A stretch of DNA of 64,000 nt from Linnemannia hyalina (taxonomy: Eukaryota > Mortierellomycota > Mortierellomycetes > Mortierellales > Mortierellaceae). Numbering within the stretch: position 1 is the stretch's first letter; the number at the start of each line of letters is the position of its first letter. Shown piece after piece: positions 33,704 to 44,785 of this stretch. The translations under genes were made by a program, and so were the position numbers. The notes beneath the pieces were generated by a model, which was given only the letters and a program-made list of their open reading frames with translations, was not told the origin of the DNA and did no database searches. The stretch spans positions 186,001-250,000 of the forward strand of contig JAHRHY010000020.1 in assembly GCA_019671135.1 (NCBI GenBank), in the 5' to 3' direction.

Positions 33704-36700
33704 TTATTCCTGGCAGACAAATCTGATCATCTTTTTCAGAAGGGCCATGTCTTCCTTTTGCTCTGAGATCCCCTCATAGAACAAATCGTCCATGTTCAAA
33801 AGGTTGATGTACACCATCACATCCTCGATCCCAGTCACATGTTCTCTCCAGGCGTGGGTAGCTGGCGTACGACTCTCGGCGTTAGGGAATACGACATGGA
33901 TGCGGAGGATCCCCTTGAGGTCAGATGGAGTACGAGAATCCTCAAAGTCGCTTCGAATGTCTTTTAAGGATGGGCCGTCTTTCAAGGATCGGCTCGAGTA
34001 GCCGCAATACGGCGAGAAGGAACGTCGAATATCACTGGAATATTCAATGGACTCGTTGACGCGACCTGCCAGACGGCTGCTGTAGAACTGGATTGCAAGA
34101 GAGCCGGCGTACCTTCTGTTAGAGAAAAACCAGGATCCATGCGGACATGCGCCTGAGCAAGCAATGAGCATCTTGTTTGGAGGACGTTCGGTGAGGAAGG
34201 CGAGATCGGCGCGAACTCCAATGGCGGTGTATCCAAATCCTTTGGCTGTGTTAATACTGTCAATTTGAAACTGGAGAGTATAGCACCAGGCGGGTAATGT
34301 GACACCTCGAAGGAATGGAAGATCAACCAAACGGTAGCCGTTGAATCGTTGAAATGATCGACGGACAAGTAGTTCCAGAGTATCTTCCTTTGACGTTGAA
34401 GCCACGCCAAAGTCGGCGACACTCTGGTAGAGTAGACTTAGGTACTCTGAGAATGCAGAATCCTCGTGAGAAGCCTTAAGTTCCTCCTCTACCGCATCAA
34501 CCACAATTGGCTCGTCCATCACCAAGTGAATGTCGCCATTGCGATGTGGCAGAAGCTTACACAAGCCCATTTCCACAAAGCTGGACTGGCGTCGGCTCGG
34601 AAACGAAATTTTGTCACCTTGGAGATGATATGCCAAGACCATTCGACTAAGAAGCCGCGCATCCTCGCCTGTGTTGTCGCTCTCGAGAATAGTGCGTACC
34701 CCTTTCCGAAGTACACCCATCACATGCTCAATTGTGCCGCCAATGGCGTTATCCAGAATATCTTGCTTGGAGGCCTGGATAGAGCCGGTTGCGAGGAGCC
34801 GGTCGACGACACCAACGGAAAATTGGGCTCGTCCTGTTAGCTTGTGGCGTTTGGCAGGTGAGATTTCACAGTCGGACATGTCGACCAGATCCGAGAGAAT
34901 TCTGTCGACATCATCTGGATCGAAGCGAGGGAAGTCCATTATTTTTTTAAAGTAGGTTTCCTTGCCAACATCGGTGTACACATGATCGGTATCTTTCAGC
35001 GAGAGTGTTGTGCCAAGAGTCACTAGTGTTGCTTGTATGTTGTTCAACGCTGCGGACAAAGGCGTGAGAAAGCCGCGGCGGAGCTGAGACCTGATTTGAT
35101 TGTTGCCGTCGAAAAGGCTATCTCTCCTTGCGGCCACAGCGTATGGCGAGACGAGCTTGTCGGCCAAGATCCCATTCTCTGCAACCTGAGCTTCATCTAA
35201 AGCAATTACTAGGCAGACTCCTTTAATACCAAGAAGCGAGTTAACTTTGGTTTGGACCTCATTGAGCATATCTTGAATCGTGTTGTTGTCGTACTCCCGA
35301 AGCCTGTCGACCAGCTCGCCGATAGTTGAGGCTCCTCCGGTAATCTGCTCACGGAAAAACTGAATTGGTTCCAGACCAGGATTGTTGGTGAGAAGCAGCT
35401 GCAGAAAAAGCAATCGTGCAAGGATCTCGAGCTCAACGCGCTCTCCTACGAGTGCCTTCACATTAGAATCGAGATCCAACAATTCGTGCAATGTCATCGG
35501 TTCCCTGTCGGTCCTGTCCGTGTATATACGCTCGACATCTTTGGCCAGCGTGACAAAGTTTGGATCCTTGAAGTCAGGAGAGTCAGTGGCACCCGCAGAA
35601 CAACAGGCAAAGTAGACGACAAAATGCTTGGCTGCCAGATCAATGACAGTAGCAGTCTTTCCTGAGCCAGGAGGGGCAACCATAGCGACTACGCTGTGAC
35701 TATCGCACAAGCCAAAGTCTTCCTCGACAAAATATTGAAGAGTCTTGTCATACCCCGTCTTGGCTTGCTTGCCCAGAGCCAGTCCCAACATCACCAGGCT
35801 TGTGTCTGTCGCTGAATCGTGATATGACAAGGTTCTCTTGTAAAAAGGTCCTAGTCTTTCCCTCTGGGCGGTTTCAATGTCCTTTGGATCGACAACATGG
35901 GTGACATGGCGACAACTGAAGGATTCGAGGATGCCTGCCACCTCCTTCTCGATGTCACTGGCCCTAACAGATATCGGCCGTGTGGGTGAAGCTGCGGATC
36001 AAAGGAAAAAAAAGGAAGATTAGCTAAACAGCACAAACCTTACCCATCATTTAGACTTTACCAATTACAGGAGTATGTTCAAGGTGTCAATGAAAGCAAA
36101 GTGAGGCCACATTACCTGGAGTAGGGCGCTGGACGGAACTGTGAATTGTGTCCTCGGGCAACTCAGTGTCAACGGCTTTAGAGAGATCGGTGGTTGCATT
36201 GAGCTTCGTTTCCTCAGAAATCTTGTCCAACAGGATGGGTTGTTCATCGTCGTTGTCGTCGTCGTGAGGAATGGAGACGAGTCTGTCTGCATCGACATCA
36301 CTAAAGTCGCTAGTCTTCTCAGTCTTGGTGGGCATCTTGAGATCATCGACAGTGTCGCTTGAGGGGATCTCGACAGGGATGGCGTTGGAGACAGCCTCTT
36401 CATCAACGAGACAAGGCGGGGTCAGAGAGTTGTCGGCCATGGTGCTGCAAAGGGTCAGTGAAAATGAGGGGAAGAATGCTGGAAGGTAAAGGATATGGAG
36501 AAAGGGAGGGTTGAGAGAAGACAAAAGCGAAAAGGATGAAAGAAGGTGCGAGTTTATATAGGAAAGAAAGAGGGATCAAAGGGTGTGGGAACGGCGGCAA
36601 AGACGATGAAGGTGTGAATGTTGTGGCAAAAAGAAAGAGTAAACAGAAAGTAAAGTTGACCAGAAGGCATGTGAGCGGGGGAGGCGATAAGGGGAGGGAG

Positions 36701-37000
36701 TGGCAAAGATGATGAAAAAAGCGCAGAGGGTGGCAAAGAATTAAGGGCGATGAAAGTGTGGGAATGGTGGCAAAAAGAAGAGAGTGACAAAGGTCATGGA
36801 AATATATCTCCGTGTACTGGAGGGTAGCATTGCATGTGCTTTCAAGGCCAATGGATCATCAAGAACGGTTCTTGCGGCACCCCAAAGATCTTGATTACCC
36901 ACTCTTGCATTTTGGACCCCGACCCCTCGTTGAACCCAGAACCCTACAGACATCCATGGAAGACGACAACCCTCCGGTCCAAGCCTTGCGCTCCGTGCAC
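33630..37000 (-). repeat. inverted repeat, left arm
   Basis: Reverse-complement match to 53,779-57,150. Landmarks (CRN start, both exon edges, stop codon, ATG of the header remnant) pair with a constant coordinate sum of 90,779 from 33,704 to 37,000, so there is no net indel over about 3.3 kb. Similarity falls off just outside the CRN stop codon and at 37,000. Confidence 0.85.
33704..36440 (-). CDS. Crinkler (CRN)-type protein A: Ubl-like header plus P-loop NTPase
   Basis: Two exons, 36116-36440 and 33704-35991, 870 aa. Exon 1 encodes a ubiquitin-like CRN header (CLVDEE, SSDTVDDLK, DFSDVDADRL, LPEDTIHSSVQRP); its start is somewhat altered from the usual LFCLVDG. Exon 2 has a P-loop NTPase: Walker A APPGSGKT at about residues 214-221 and Walker B CLVIALDEAQ near 374. 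The C-terminal region aligns in position with the REase-type nuclease part of other fungal CRNs, but the QxK strand reads AIQFYSS, so the usual catalytic Lys is not seen. CRNs are modular effector or intergenomic-conflict proteins; some cause plant cell death, others are of unknown role in soil fungi. The open frame of exon 2 begins upstream of its only in-frame GTG, so the spliced ATG 36440 is preferred. Near-identical inverted copy at 54.3-57.1 kb. Confidence 0.85.
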
Positions 37001-37670
37001 GGTTTACATCGACTGCCATCAGGACCCCACCACAAAGAAACCAATATTTCTCTGGGACGACATCCGTCTCGCCTTTGTGGATGCTCTTCATGTTCGAAAT
37101 CAGACCAGGGTGCTGCCCTTTCTGAAGGGAGGTGACTTTGTCCTGTAGGTGATGCTCTGAGACATGTTGGAAATGATGTTTTCATCTAGAGGGTAGCAAC
37201 ATGTTCTTTATGATTTTGTGTAATAGTTTGAAGTTGCTGATGAATGCTGCCGTTCCGGATGTGATCTTGGACGCTGTTATAGAGGATCCCTTGGTGCGCC
37301 TGGAGACGGCTATGCAACAAATGTCAATCGAGGATGCTCATCCTAATCTGACAATATGACCCTGCTGCTGCACCCACGCCTTATATATCGCGGTTTAGTC
37401 CTTGACAGGAGGCGCCAACATTCCAACATGCCAACAGGCAAACAGGTCAAACTACAACGAAAACCCCAACAAACAACAATACGCAGCGTCATTCTCATCA
37501 AGACCCATTCGTCTGCAGGCAGAGCAGAGGATATTGCGCCAGTAAATTTCTCAAGGCAACGAATGGCGATAAAAACCTCCCAGGTCGAATTAGGAATTAT
37601 TTACAGAATCGGCCACGGTGTTGAACAGGATTACGACGCACCACTCTATTGGGAAGATTGTGCGCTGTAG
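36956..37670 (+). pseudogene. decayed header-Sel1 gene (copy c)
   Basis: Head to head with CRN A. It starts MEDDNPPVQALRSV in one frame and continues YIDCHQDPTTKK, FLWDDIRLAFVDALHVRNQ, VLPFLKGGDF in another, so it is frameshifted. A family-position intron at 37145-37226 (GTAGGT ... TAG) leads to LKLLMNAAVPDVILDAVIED and a TGA near 37,359. Further on a lone Sel1 fragment (SQVELGIIYRIGHGVEQDY) ends at 37,670. Confidence 0.75.
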
Positions 37671-38662
37671 CACCTGTGTTGGTGTTTCGATCGTAATTGA
37701 ATGGAAATGGCGGTGCGGAGGTGGGGGGTGGTGAATGAGTGATGATGGTGTTTGGGTTTTCGCAGTTCTGAATTCTCAGGGATGCTGTGGTTCCGTTTAT
37801 TTGCAAGATGGGACTTGCTCCTTGTTCGAAAGTGGTGGACTCTCATTCCTGGGGAGAGTCCCATATCGTCGAAATTGTCAATGGCATCGTCATAATTGTC
37901 AATGGCATCGTCATAATTAGCCTATTCTCGCAAAACTGGAGGAAAGTTTAGACGAGTTGAGCAAGCGACACAATTGAATGAGTGTTTGGAGATAACCTCT
38001 GGCATGGTTGACTGCGCCGTTGAATAGAACGCGTGCTTGCCTGGAACTGTTGCGAGGTGTGCGGGGAGGTCATGAAAGGAGTGAAGAAAAACGAGGAAGA
38101 AAAATAAAATGAGAAAAGTAACTTGCCGCCCCAGTAGTCGCACCTAACGGTTGAACATTTCATTTTTAGAAATACACCAGGATACATGAACAGGAAGCAA
38201 GAGCACGGACAAGACTGACATGGTGAGAAAAAATGTCTTTAATAAAAGTACAAGGATGTCCAAAAGAATCCTGGTCAACGATGCGTGTTCTCGGTTCAGG
38301 ATGACAAAGCCAGGCCAACGCCATCCATGACGGCGTGGTCTCATACGACAAGACGACCACCAAGCCCTCGCAGCCAAGCTGACCAATAATGCAGGAGCGG
38401 ACAAAAACGCCCTGCCCTCAATAATATCCAGTCCTGGAGCCAGCCCCAAGGGCCACGGTCGCACTTCCATCACTCGATCCATCACCACTAGGATCTCTGT
38501 TGGATTATCGTCGTATGTCGCCGTCCGGTGTGTGTCATCAAAATGGTGAAGAGGCTCCCCTCTGGATCTCTCTACGTTGTCGCTTCCAAATTGATCGAGG
38601 TCGTCGTTCCGGGTGACTCCTCAAGTCCGCGTGCCTCCTGCCTTCCCTGCACACCTCGACAT
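37671..38662. other. intergenic region with a 21-bp tandem repeat
   Basis: No gene recognised. Two tandem copies of a 21-bp unit (AATTGTCAATGGCATCGTCAT) lie at about 37,875-37,916. The right end is the 3' flank of the phosphatase gene. Confidence 0.5.
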
Positions 38663-39916
38663 TCACACCTTAAGCCGAAACACTCTACTCAGCCCATTCT
38701 TGACCCCTGCAACGACACCTCCAGATCTCGACGACGATCCATTCGAAGAAGAATCCGGTTCCGACCCACTACCGAGTGGGTGCTTCAAGATCTTGTTCCG
38801 TTTATATCCGTCGATGTAGGTGATTTGGTTACTGTTGAAACATCCCCGGCGCCGTCGACGGATAAACTCTACAGCATCCAGATTCGCCATCCCGAGTTCG
38901 ATCAGTGCAATGGCGACGAGGATGGGGGCACGTCCAAGACCGGCGACGCAATGGACGGCGATTGTTGGTGGGATAAGGGAGTCGTCTTCTTCTTCAGAGA
39001 TGGTGGGTGATCCGCTGCGTTGCTGTTGTTGGTGGTGGTGGTTGTGGAGTCGACGGACGATGCGGGTGTCGACTAGTTGGAGCCAGTTCTTGATGATGCT
39101 TGCAGGGGGCTAATGAAATTAAAAGGGATTAAAAGGGAGAGGAGGAGATGCTGTGTTAGGAGACGCCAGGGAAGAAGTGAAAGGGAGCACAGATCACAAG
39201 CTACCAATCGCGATTAAAGGACTCCTTCCTTGAGAAATGATTCGCCCTCTGCCCTCTGTGAGTAAAACGGTCGCGTCCAACTGTGTCAGGGATCTCTTAT
39301 TACTGGTTGATATATCGAGCCATTGACGTGCCACCACAGACCAAGAAAACGAGGAGAGGGGTGTGGGTGTGGCAAAAAAAAGAAGACAGGGAGGTGGCTA
39401 AACTTTATGCGATGGATCCAAAAACGACTCCTGCATAGATAAACAAAGAGGAGGAGTAAAAAAAAATAGCAAACATACCACAGCACCATCCCGGAAGGGC
39501 CAGTCGTGGACCAAAATATGTTCCGCAAGGAGGGATTCGGTGCTATAGGTTGGCTCGCAGCACCGAACCACATCCGTAACCCGGTGCCTCTTCAACTCTG
39601 CCAGGTAAAAAGGGAGTGTCGAATCTGTGGGGCAGTCGAGGATCAAGAAGCGGATCCCCTTTGTCATTGGGGGCTCGATCAGCGTCAGTTGTTTCCCGAG
39701 AGGGGCGAGTCCGGGGCTTCGAGGTGGGGTTGGCAGTCGTTGGAGTCGAGAGGCGGTTGAGTGGCTGATGGCTGAAATCGAGGATGTAGTAGAGGATGCG
39801 TCCATGCTGACTCTTCTGGACGTGGTGCCTCCTATGACAGCTCTATGTACAGGATCGACGACAGGCATGATAATAGGGATGTTGGAAGGAGTGTTGTTGT
39901 TGGACATAATACTCAT
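38663..39916 (-). CDS. PTP4A: PRL-type protein tyrosine phosphatase (PTP4A)
   Basis: Two exons, 39479-39916 and 38663-39109, 294 aa. After a Ser/Thr-rich N-terminal extension (residues 1-76) comes the phosphatase core: [32 protein letters not shown], the general-acid loop [10 protein letters not shown] (Asp143), the P-loop [10 protein letters not shown] with Cys200, then [24 protein letters not shown]. This is the PTP4A/PRL pattern (Ala in the HCxAGxxRxP loop, NxxQ motif). A His/Gln/Ser/acidic insert ([10 protein letters not shown] ... EEEDD) sits before the P-loop. PRLs normally end in a prenylated CAAX box; this frame ends FRLKV and has none, unless an AAG/GTGTGA donor at the very end leads to a last exon I did not find. 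ATG 39907 is an alternative start. Confidence 0.9.
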
Positions 39917-42733
39917 GACTCTTGTTGCTTTAGTGATGGCGTTTGTTAGTTGTTGTTGTTGGTCTTGGTTGTGGTGGTGATAGTGGCACGAGAAGTAGTT
40001 GAGGAGGAGTGGGGAGTCTGTTGAAAGTGTGGAGAAGAAAGAAGGGCTACGACGAAAAATGAAGTGAAGAGAAACAAAAACGAAAAATGTGTGAGCAATT
40101 AAGGCCTTATAAGACTGAGGCGAATATGGGAAACAATAGGGCACAAGGTATTAGTATGAAAAGTATGTTTAGAACACAATGTATGAATGAAAGACAAAGG
40201 GCTCCCCTCTCTCTCTCTCGCTCGCTCACTCACTTTACTCTACTGTTGTTCTCTCTCAAAAGTCATACAAAAAGGGCTGTGAAAACTAATAGAAATAAAT
40301 AAAAAGGGCGGTAGGGGAGAGCGAAGGGAGGGAGGGAAAGGGGAGAGTAATAAAAGACGACAACGATTGGGTGCAAAAAGGCCATGTAGTGGTAGGAATT
40401 AATAGACAGTGAGTAGCAATGGTGCCAATGGTGTCAATGGTGTCAACGGTGATAGGGTGACAAGGTTAAAGGAGAAGGATGTGAAAGTGGATGTGAAAAA
40501 GAATAGAAAACAGATCAAGAGTGGAGGGGAAGGAGGAGGCAAAGAGGGGCGAGGTGAGGAGAAGTGGCGGTGAGGATGGTGAGGATATGTCGGTTGTCGG
40601 ATGAACGGCGAGGGAGACAACGTTTCCAATGGGCGAAGTATCGTTGGCTGACACGAGAGCAACAAAGGAAAAAGAGGAAGGAAGAGAGAGAGAAAGAAAA
40701 AGAGTACATGCACACCACAGCGCAACACACATTGCTCAAAGGAGAGTCGACTATAAGAGCACAGATGGGAACACAAAGAGAGCCACAATCATGGTAACCG
40801 CTCTTTACTCGCTCACTCCATTCCTTCCTTTTTGCGAGTTTTGTAGTAGCCTCTCAACAAGTGCAGGATGCGACCCATGATGACGTTACAATGTTCTGCG
40901 TCAATGTCTTCAATTGACAAATCAAAAACGAAAGAGGCATAAGCATACAAGGAGGTAACCAGCGTACAAGGCAGGATCGAACCAACTGACAGACGCCATT
41001 CATTGACTCACGCGACACATCCACATAGACCAGAACAATTGCCATTGTCGTCTCCTTGTACACTGTGTGCTCGAAACAACAACAGAACGACGCAAATTCT
41101 AATTTAGGCCAGTGAGATCCAAAAGCAACACATGAAAAAAATGCTTTGGTTACTTACCCTTTTGGAAGACGAATTGCCCAGACAGCGGGTACACAAGGGA
41201 TAAAGGGGGAGGATAAGAGAAAGAGAAGAGGGAAGGGGTGGAAAAGGGAAGGGAGGGGGGTGATGCGGATAATACGGGCAAAAGCACGACGGGGTGGTTA
41301 AGAAAATAAGAATAAAATGCTGAATGCTTTCTTGATAATACTTAATGCTTAATGCAAAAGAGAGAGAGGTCAAAAGGTCAAAGGGTCACGAATTGGGCTA
41401 GGCTGGGCTGGACGATAAAGTTCTCCTCGGAGATCAACGATGGTATTTGCTGTCTGTGTGTTCACTCTCTCCCTGGGATGTGTGTGCGTCTGTGACAGAT
41501 GGATAGCAACAACGAGGCCTGAGAGGGTGCTGGTGGTGTGTCAAACGTGTGAAAGACGGGAAGAGGAGAACTGGGTTCAAGGGTCGTCGTGGGCGGCTGT
41601 GGAGTAAGAGAGGAAGAGTGAAGATTGAAGAAGGTAACCTGTGGCGAGGATGAGGTCGAGGCTACGGGGATGAATAGGATTGACAAAGAAGACAGACGGG
41701 GATCTCGCATTGAAATGAGATTTGTCTTTTGTGTGCTATCCAGAACCAGGGAAACCAATGGGTAAAGAAAGGCAAGAAAAGGCGTAGAAGGAAAAAGAGA
41801 GCAATTGGCTTGCCAGATATGTTGTTTGGGCTAGAGAAGAGGGTGAAAAGGAAGAGAGGAAGAACAAAAACAAGAAGACGTGTACTTTTTGGTGTATGAC
41901 GACAAGAAGAGGAGGGAATAGAAAAGGGAAAGTGAGTGTGGCCTTAAAAACAAGAAGAAATGATATATTGGTCGAGTGGTAGAAGAGTGATTCCTAGGTG
42001 GACCAATAAGAACAAACTGTCTGTTGTTGAGAGTGTGAATGGGATGTATGAATGAATGCAAGTTGTTGAATGTCGCATGAAAGAAACAAGGGAGGAATGA
42101 GTGACGAGGAAGAAGGAAGGAGGAAGAAGGAAGGAGGGAGAAAAGGGTAAAGAGAGTGAAGAGAAGAAAGCGAGAAAGAGCGAGAAAGGAGTCTGAGGCG
42201 CAAGAAGAAAATAATATGGGTAAAGGACTAAAGGAGGAGCGCATAGAAAAAGGTGGGGGTGTGATGCCACAAACAAAAAAAAAAAAAAAAAAAAAAAAAG
42301 GCCGCATCGTAGGGATGCAAGTGTGTATGCATGTACAGTACAGGAACTAGCGTGGACAGATGGACGGGGCAGGATAGGGAATCAATTGGTTCGGATACAT
42401 AACAAAGAAAACGAGGCATTTTTCTTTTTTGACCATGGGGTTCGCAAATATGGTTCAAGGTTCTATGCGTTCTTTATTTCATTCGTGTGAGAAAAAGAAA
42501 AACCACCTAAACTACTAATAAACCTAGGAAGGAGCTCTCTTTATTTTTTTCGACTCCTGAAACTGAAAGGTGAATAAAACATGGAGAGTGAAAAGGGGCA
42601 CAAGGGGAGGAGATGGGGTTCCCCACCAAAGGATTCGCATCGAGAATATGGATCGCGGTCAGGTACCTCGCTCGAACCTCCATCGTCTGCCCCCGCGCCC
42701 CATCAAGTGTCTCCAGTATCCACAAGAACGCGT
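39917..42733. other. 2.8 kb gene-poor region upstream of PTP4A
   Basis: Mostly purine-rich on +, so CT-rich toward the minus-strand phosphatase gene; long leader or promoter sequence. Contains a poly-A run at about 42,277-42,299. A possible two-exon 42-codon frame on the minus strand near 41,046-40,795 was considered too weak to call. No gene recognised. Confidence 0.5.
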
Positions 42734-43011
42734 CTAATCGATTGTATCGCCGATGGCCACTGCTGCCTGTTCGCCACTTGTTGTAATTGTGGTTGTCATC
42801 GTGGTCTGGATATCATCCTTGGGAGTCGACAGTGGTTGTGACATTGACTCCTCCTGACCAGCAACAATAGCGTCCTTGTCTCGGATGTCTCGTTGTACAA
42901 GATGAAGATCCACCACCAAGGGCCCGTTCAACATACCCATCTCGCAACAACGCCTCTCTTCTTCAAGGTCCGCTACCCTCGAATCCAGTCGTGCCATCTC
43001 CTTAGCCTGCC
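42734..43011 (-). CDS. coiled-coil exon of an unrecognised gene
   Basis: Open frame ending at TAG 42734, with a good acceptor (CTGGCAG) placing the exon start near 43,011. It begins AKEMARLDSRVADLEEERRC, a heptad-like coiled coil, then a Thr-rich tail. It may be the last exon of the gene at 43.5-44.4 kb or a separate small gene; the joining splice sites were not resolved. Function unknown. Confidence 0.35.
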
Positions 43012-43336
43012 AGTGCGGCGCATAATGTAAATTCGACATTCAGACCCTCACTTGGCATGACCACCTTTCCACCGCGGGTAGCAAAGTCAAGATTCCTCAA
43101 ACTTCTTATAGTATTACCTCTCGCATGTGCCCGAGAATGTGTGGGGGTCTTGGAGGGAGTTGCCCTTGGCTGGCCGAGTCGTTGGCGTCAGTGCCCGGTT
43201 GAACAGGGTCACTTGTCGAGGAGAGGGAGAAGGGAGAGTGGAGTTTCTCTCGGCAACTCTTGTATCCAAAGGAGTATCTTCGGGGTCAACGGGCATAACT
43301 CGAATAGCGGCAGACGAGGAAAAGGATGTATGTATG

Positions 43337-43344
<8 letters not shown>

Positions 43345-43378
<34 letters not shown>
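43345..43378. repeat. TG microsatellite
   Basis: TG dinucleotide run flanked by TA/TATG steps. It gives a false Thr-His repeat frame on the minus strand. Confidence 0.9.
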
Positions 43379-43385
<7 letters not shown>

Positions 43386-43432
43386 ATATGTGCTCCCTCT
43401 CAATATCGCGAATAAAGACAGTAACTCTCAAG

Positions 43433-43558
43433 ACCTGCTCGTATCGTGGAAGAAAGGTGTTTTATGTCAATAACTATTCTCCAAAGGCTAGAAACTACTA
43501 TTGCTACCAATGGTCAGAGGGCATAGTGCCTACCTGCTCGTATCGTGGAAGAAAGGTG
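43433..43558. repeat. 27-bp direct repeat, 99 bp apart
   Basis: ACCTGCTCGTATCGTGGAAG... occurs at 43,433-43,459 and 43,532-43,558, identical over 27 bases. Read on the minus strand each copy contains CAG/GT, so the pair defines a GT...AG interval of about 99 nt, the common intron size here. Confidence 0.85.
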
Positions 43559-44398
43559 CTTTTCCAGACACTCGCAGGCAAGCGCGTAAAATAGCGAAAT
43601 GGCCACCAGAAGCTAAGCCACTCCAAATCGACCACAAATGTCTTGAGCCATCCAGTTGGTCGTTCATAGGCTCGTCATAGTCGGAGATAGCTGTGTCCGT
43701 TGGCTTGGGCTCGATCATGTGTTCCTGAGTTAGTAGCTGGAGATAGAGAAGCGAGAGAGAGAGAGAGAGAGAAAGAGAGAGGATTCATAGACCGGACAAG
43801 AAGAAAGAGAGTGTATGTTGTTGTTTATTGAAAGAGAGAAAAGTATGCTATATGAAGTAGTAGACAGTAAACGCTATTGTTGTTGAGAAGAAAGAAGAAA
43901 GAGGAAAGAAGAAAGAAGAAAGAAGAAAGAAGAGCAAGAAGAGACAGGATCGAGAGAGCCGTTCAAATGCGGTCAGTCACGCACTGATCGCGCTTTGCCC
44001 ATCAGGGCGAAATGCAACATAGCTGTGCCTGGGTCGTGCAGTAATTTATTGTATTTTCCCCGCTGCCCCACAAACGCGACCAAGGACTCTTGAGCATCAT
44101 CATCCGCAGAAAACGTTCCAGACAGTGTCTCAAGCACCTGCCAATGACCCAACATCCTCTCAACATCTTCGGCTTTCATGTCCTGTTCCATGTCCGTGAA
44201 CTTGACCTTCCTGGGCCTTGTCATATCGGAAAGTTGATCCAATTCAGTATCCAGTCTCAATTGAGGGCCGGGTCCACGGGACGCTCGTCTGTACCTGAAG
44301 TCATATCTCGAGTACCGATTCTTACCCGTCTCCTCCAGCTTCGTTAGTCGCAACAGATGTTCGAACAGCAGTCGACTACAGGAGTGGGTAAGACACAT
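43530..44398 (-). CDS. unrecognised two-exon gene
   Basis: Exon A 43985-44398 starts at ATG 44398 (MCLTHSCSRLLFEHLLRLTK) and contains RYSRYDFRYRRASRGPGPQL, VKFTDMEQDMKAEDVERMLG and ESLVAFVGQRGKYNKLLHDP. Donor GTGCGT at 43984. Exon B begins at 43724 after a textbook branch point and acceptor (CTACTAACTCAG) with EHMIEPKPTDTA and runs in frame to TAG 43530. Its end overlaps the 27-bp repeat, and another frame across it is also protein-like, so the 3' end is uncertain. No domain recognised. The true start could be upstream because CCTGTAG within exon A could be an acceptor. Confidence 0.4.
43752..43780. repeat. GA microsatellite
   Basis: GA dinucleotide run inside the proposed intron of the unrecognised gene. 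AGAA-rich repeats also occur at about 43,887-43,934. Confidence 0.85.
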
Positions 44399-44785
44399 GC
44401 TCTCTTTTTCTCTTTTCTTTTGTGACCGCGCTCTTCTTTTCTATTTTACTTTGTGGACACATACAACAGCATGCATACTCACAAACAAACAAACAAACAA
44501 ACAAGCAGACAGAAAAGCATAATCAAACAATCGAAACTCAAAAACCAATGGTATGCATCGGTGGGCGTTCCCGGGGATGGCGAGTGAAATGGACTCATTC
44601 AATTTTTTTGTCGCTCCTTCTCCTCCACTTCCTTCTCTTTCATCCTTCTCTCCTCCTTCGCTCTCACCTTACCCCATCCTCCTGGCTCCCCTCCTTCCAT
44701 ACGCACTAACCATATATATACCCCTCTTACCCTCACCGACCTCCCTCTTTCCCTTCCGCTACCCCTATCCTGCAACCCCAAAAAA
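44399..44785 (+). promoter_or_regulatory. divergent spacer and CT-rich leader of Kelch-like gene
   Basis: Contains an AAAC tetranucleotide repeat (about 44,483-44,503), a TATATATA box at 44,712-44,719 and a pyrimidine-rich leader up to the ATG at 44,786. Confidence 0.45.

Noticed and set aside
33704..35941. CRN A as a single-exon 745-codon gene
   Set aside because: That start is a GTG. A normal intron and an upstream exon with the CRN header give a complete protein from ATG 36440; the same holds for CRN B.
40795..41046. Two-exon 42-codon gene on the minus strand
   Set aside because: A GTGAGT donor and AAG acceptor can be drawn, but the product is very short and unlike anything I know.
43114..43431. 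Thr-His repeat protein on the minus strand
   Set aside because: It is the translation of a TG microsatellite.
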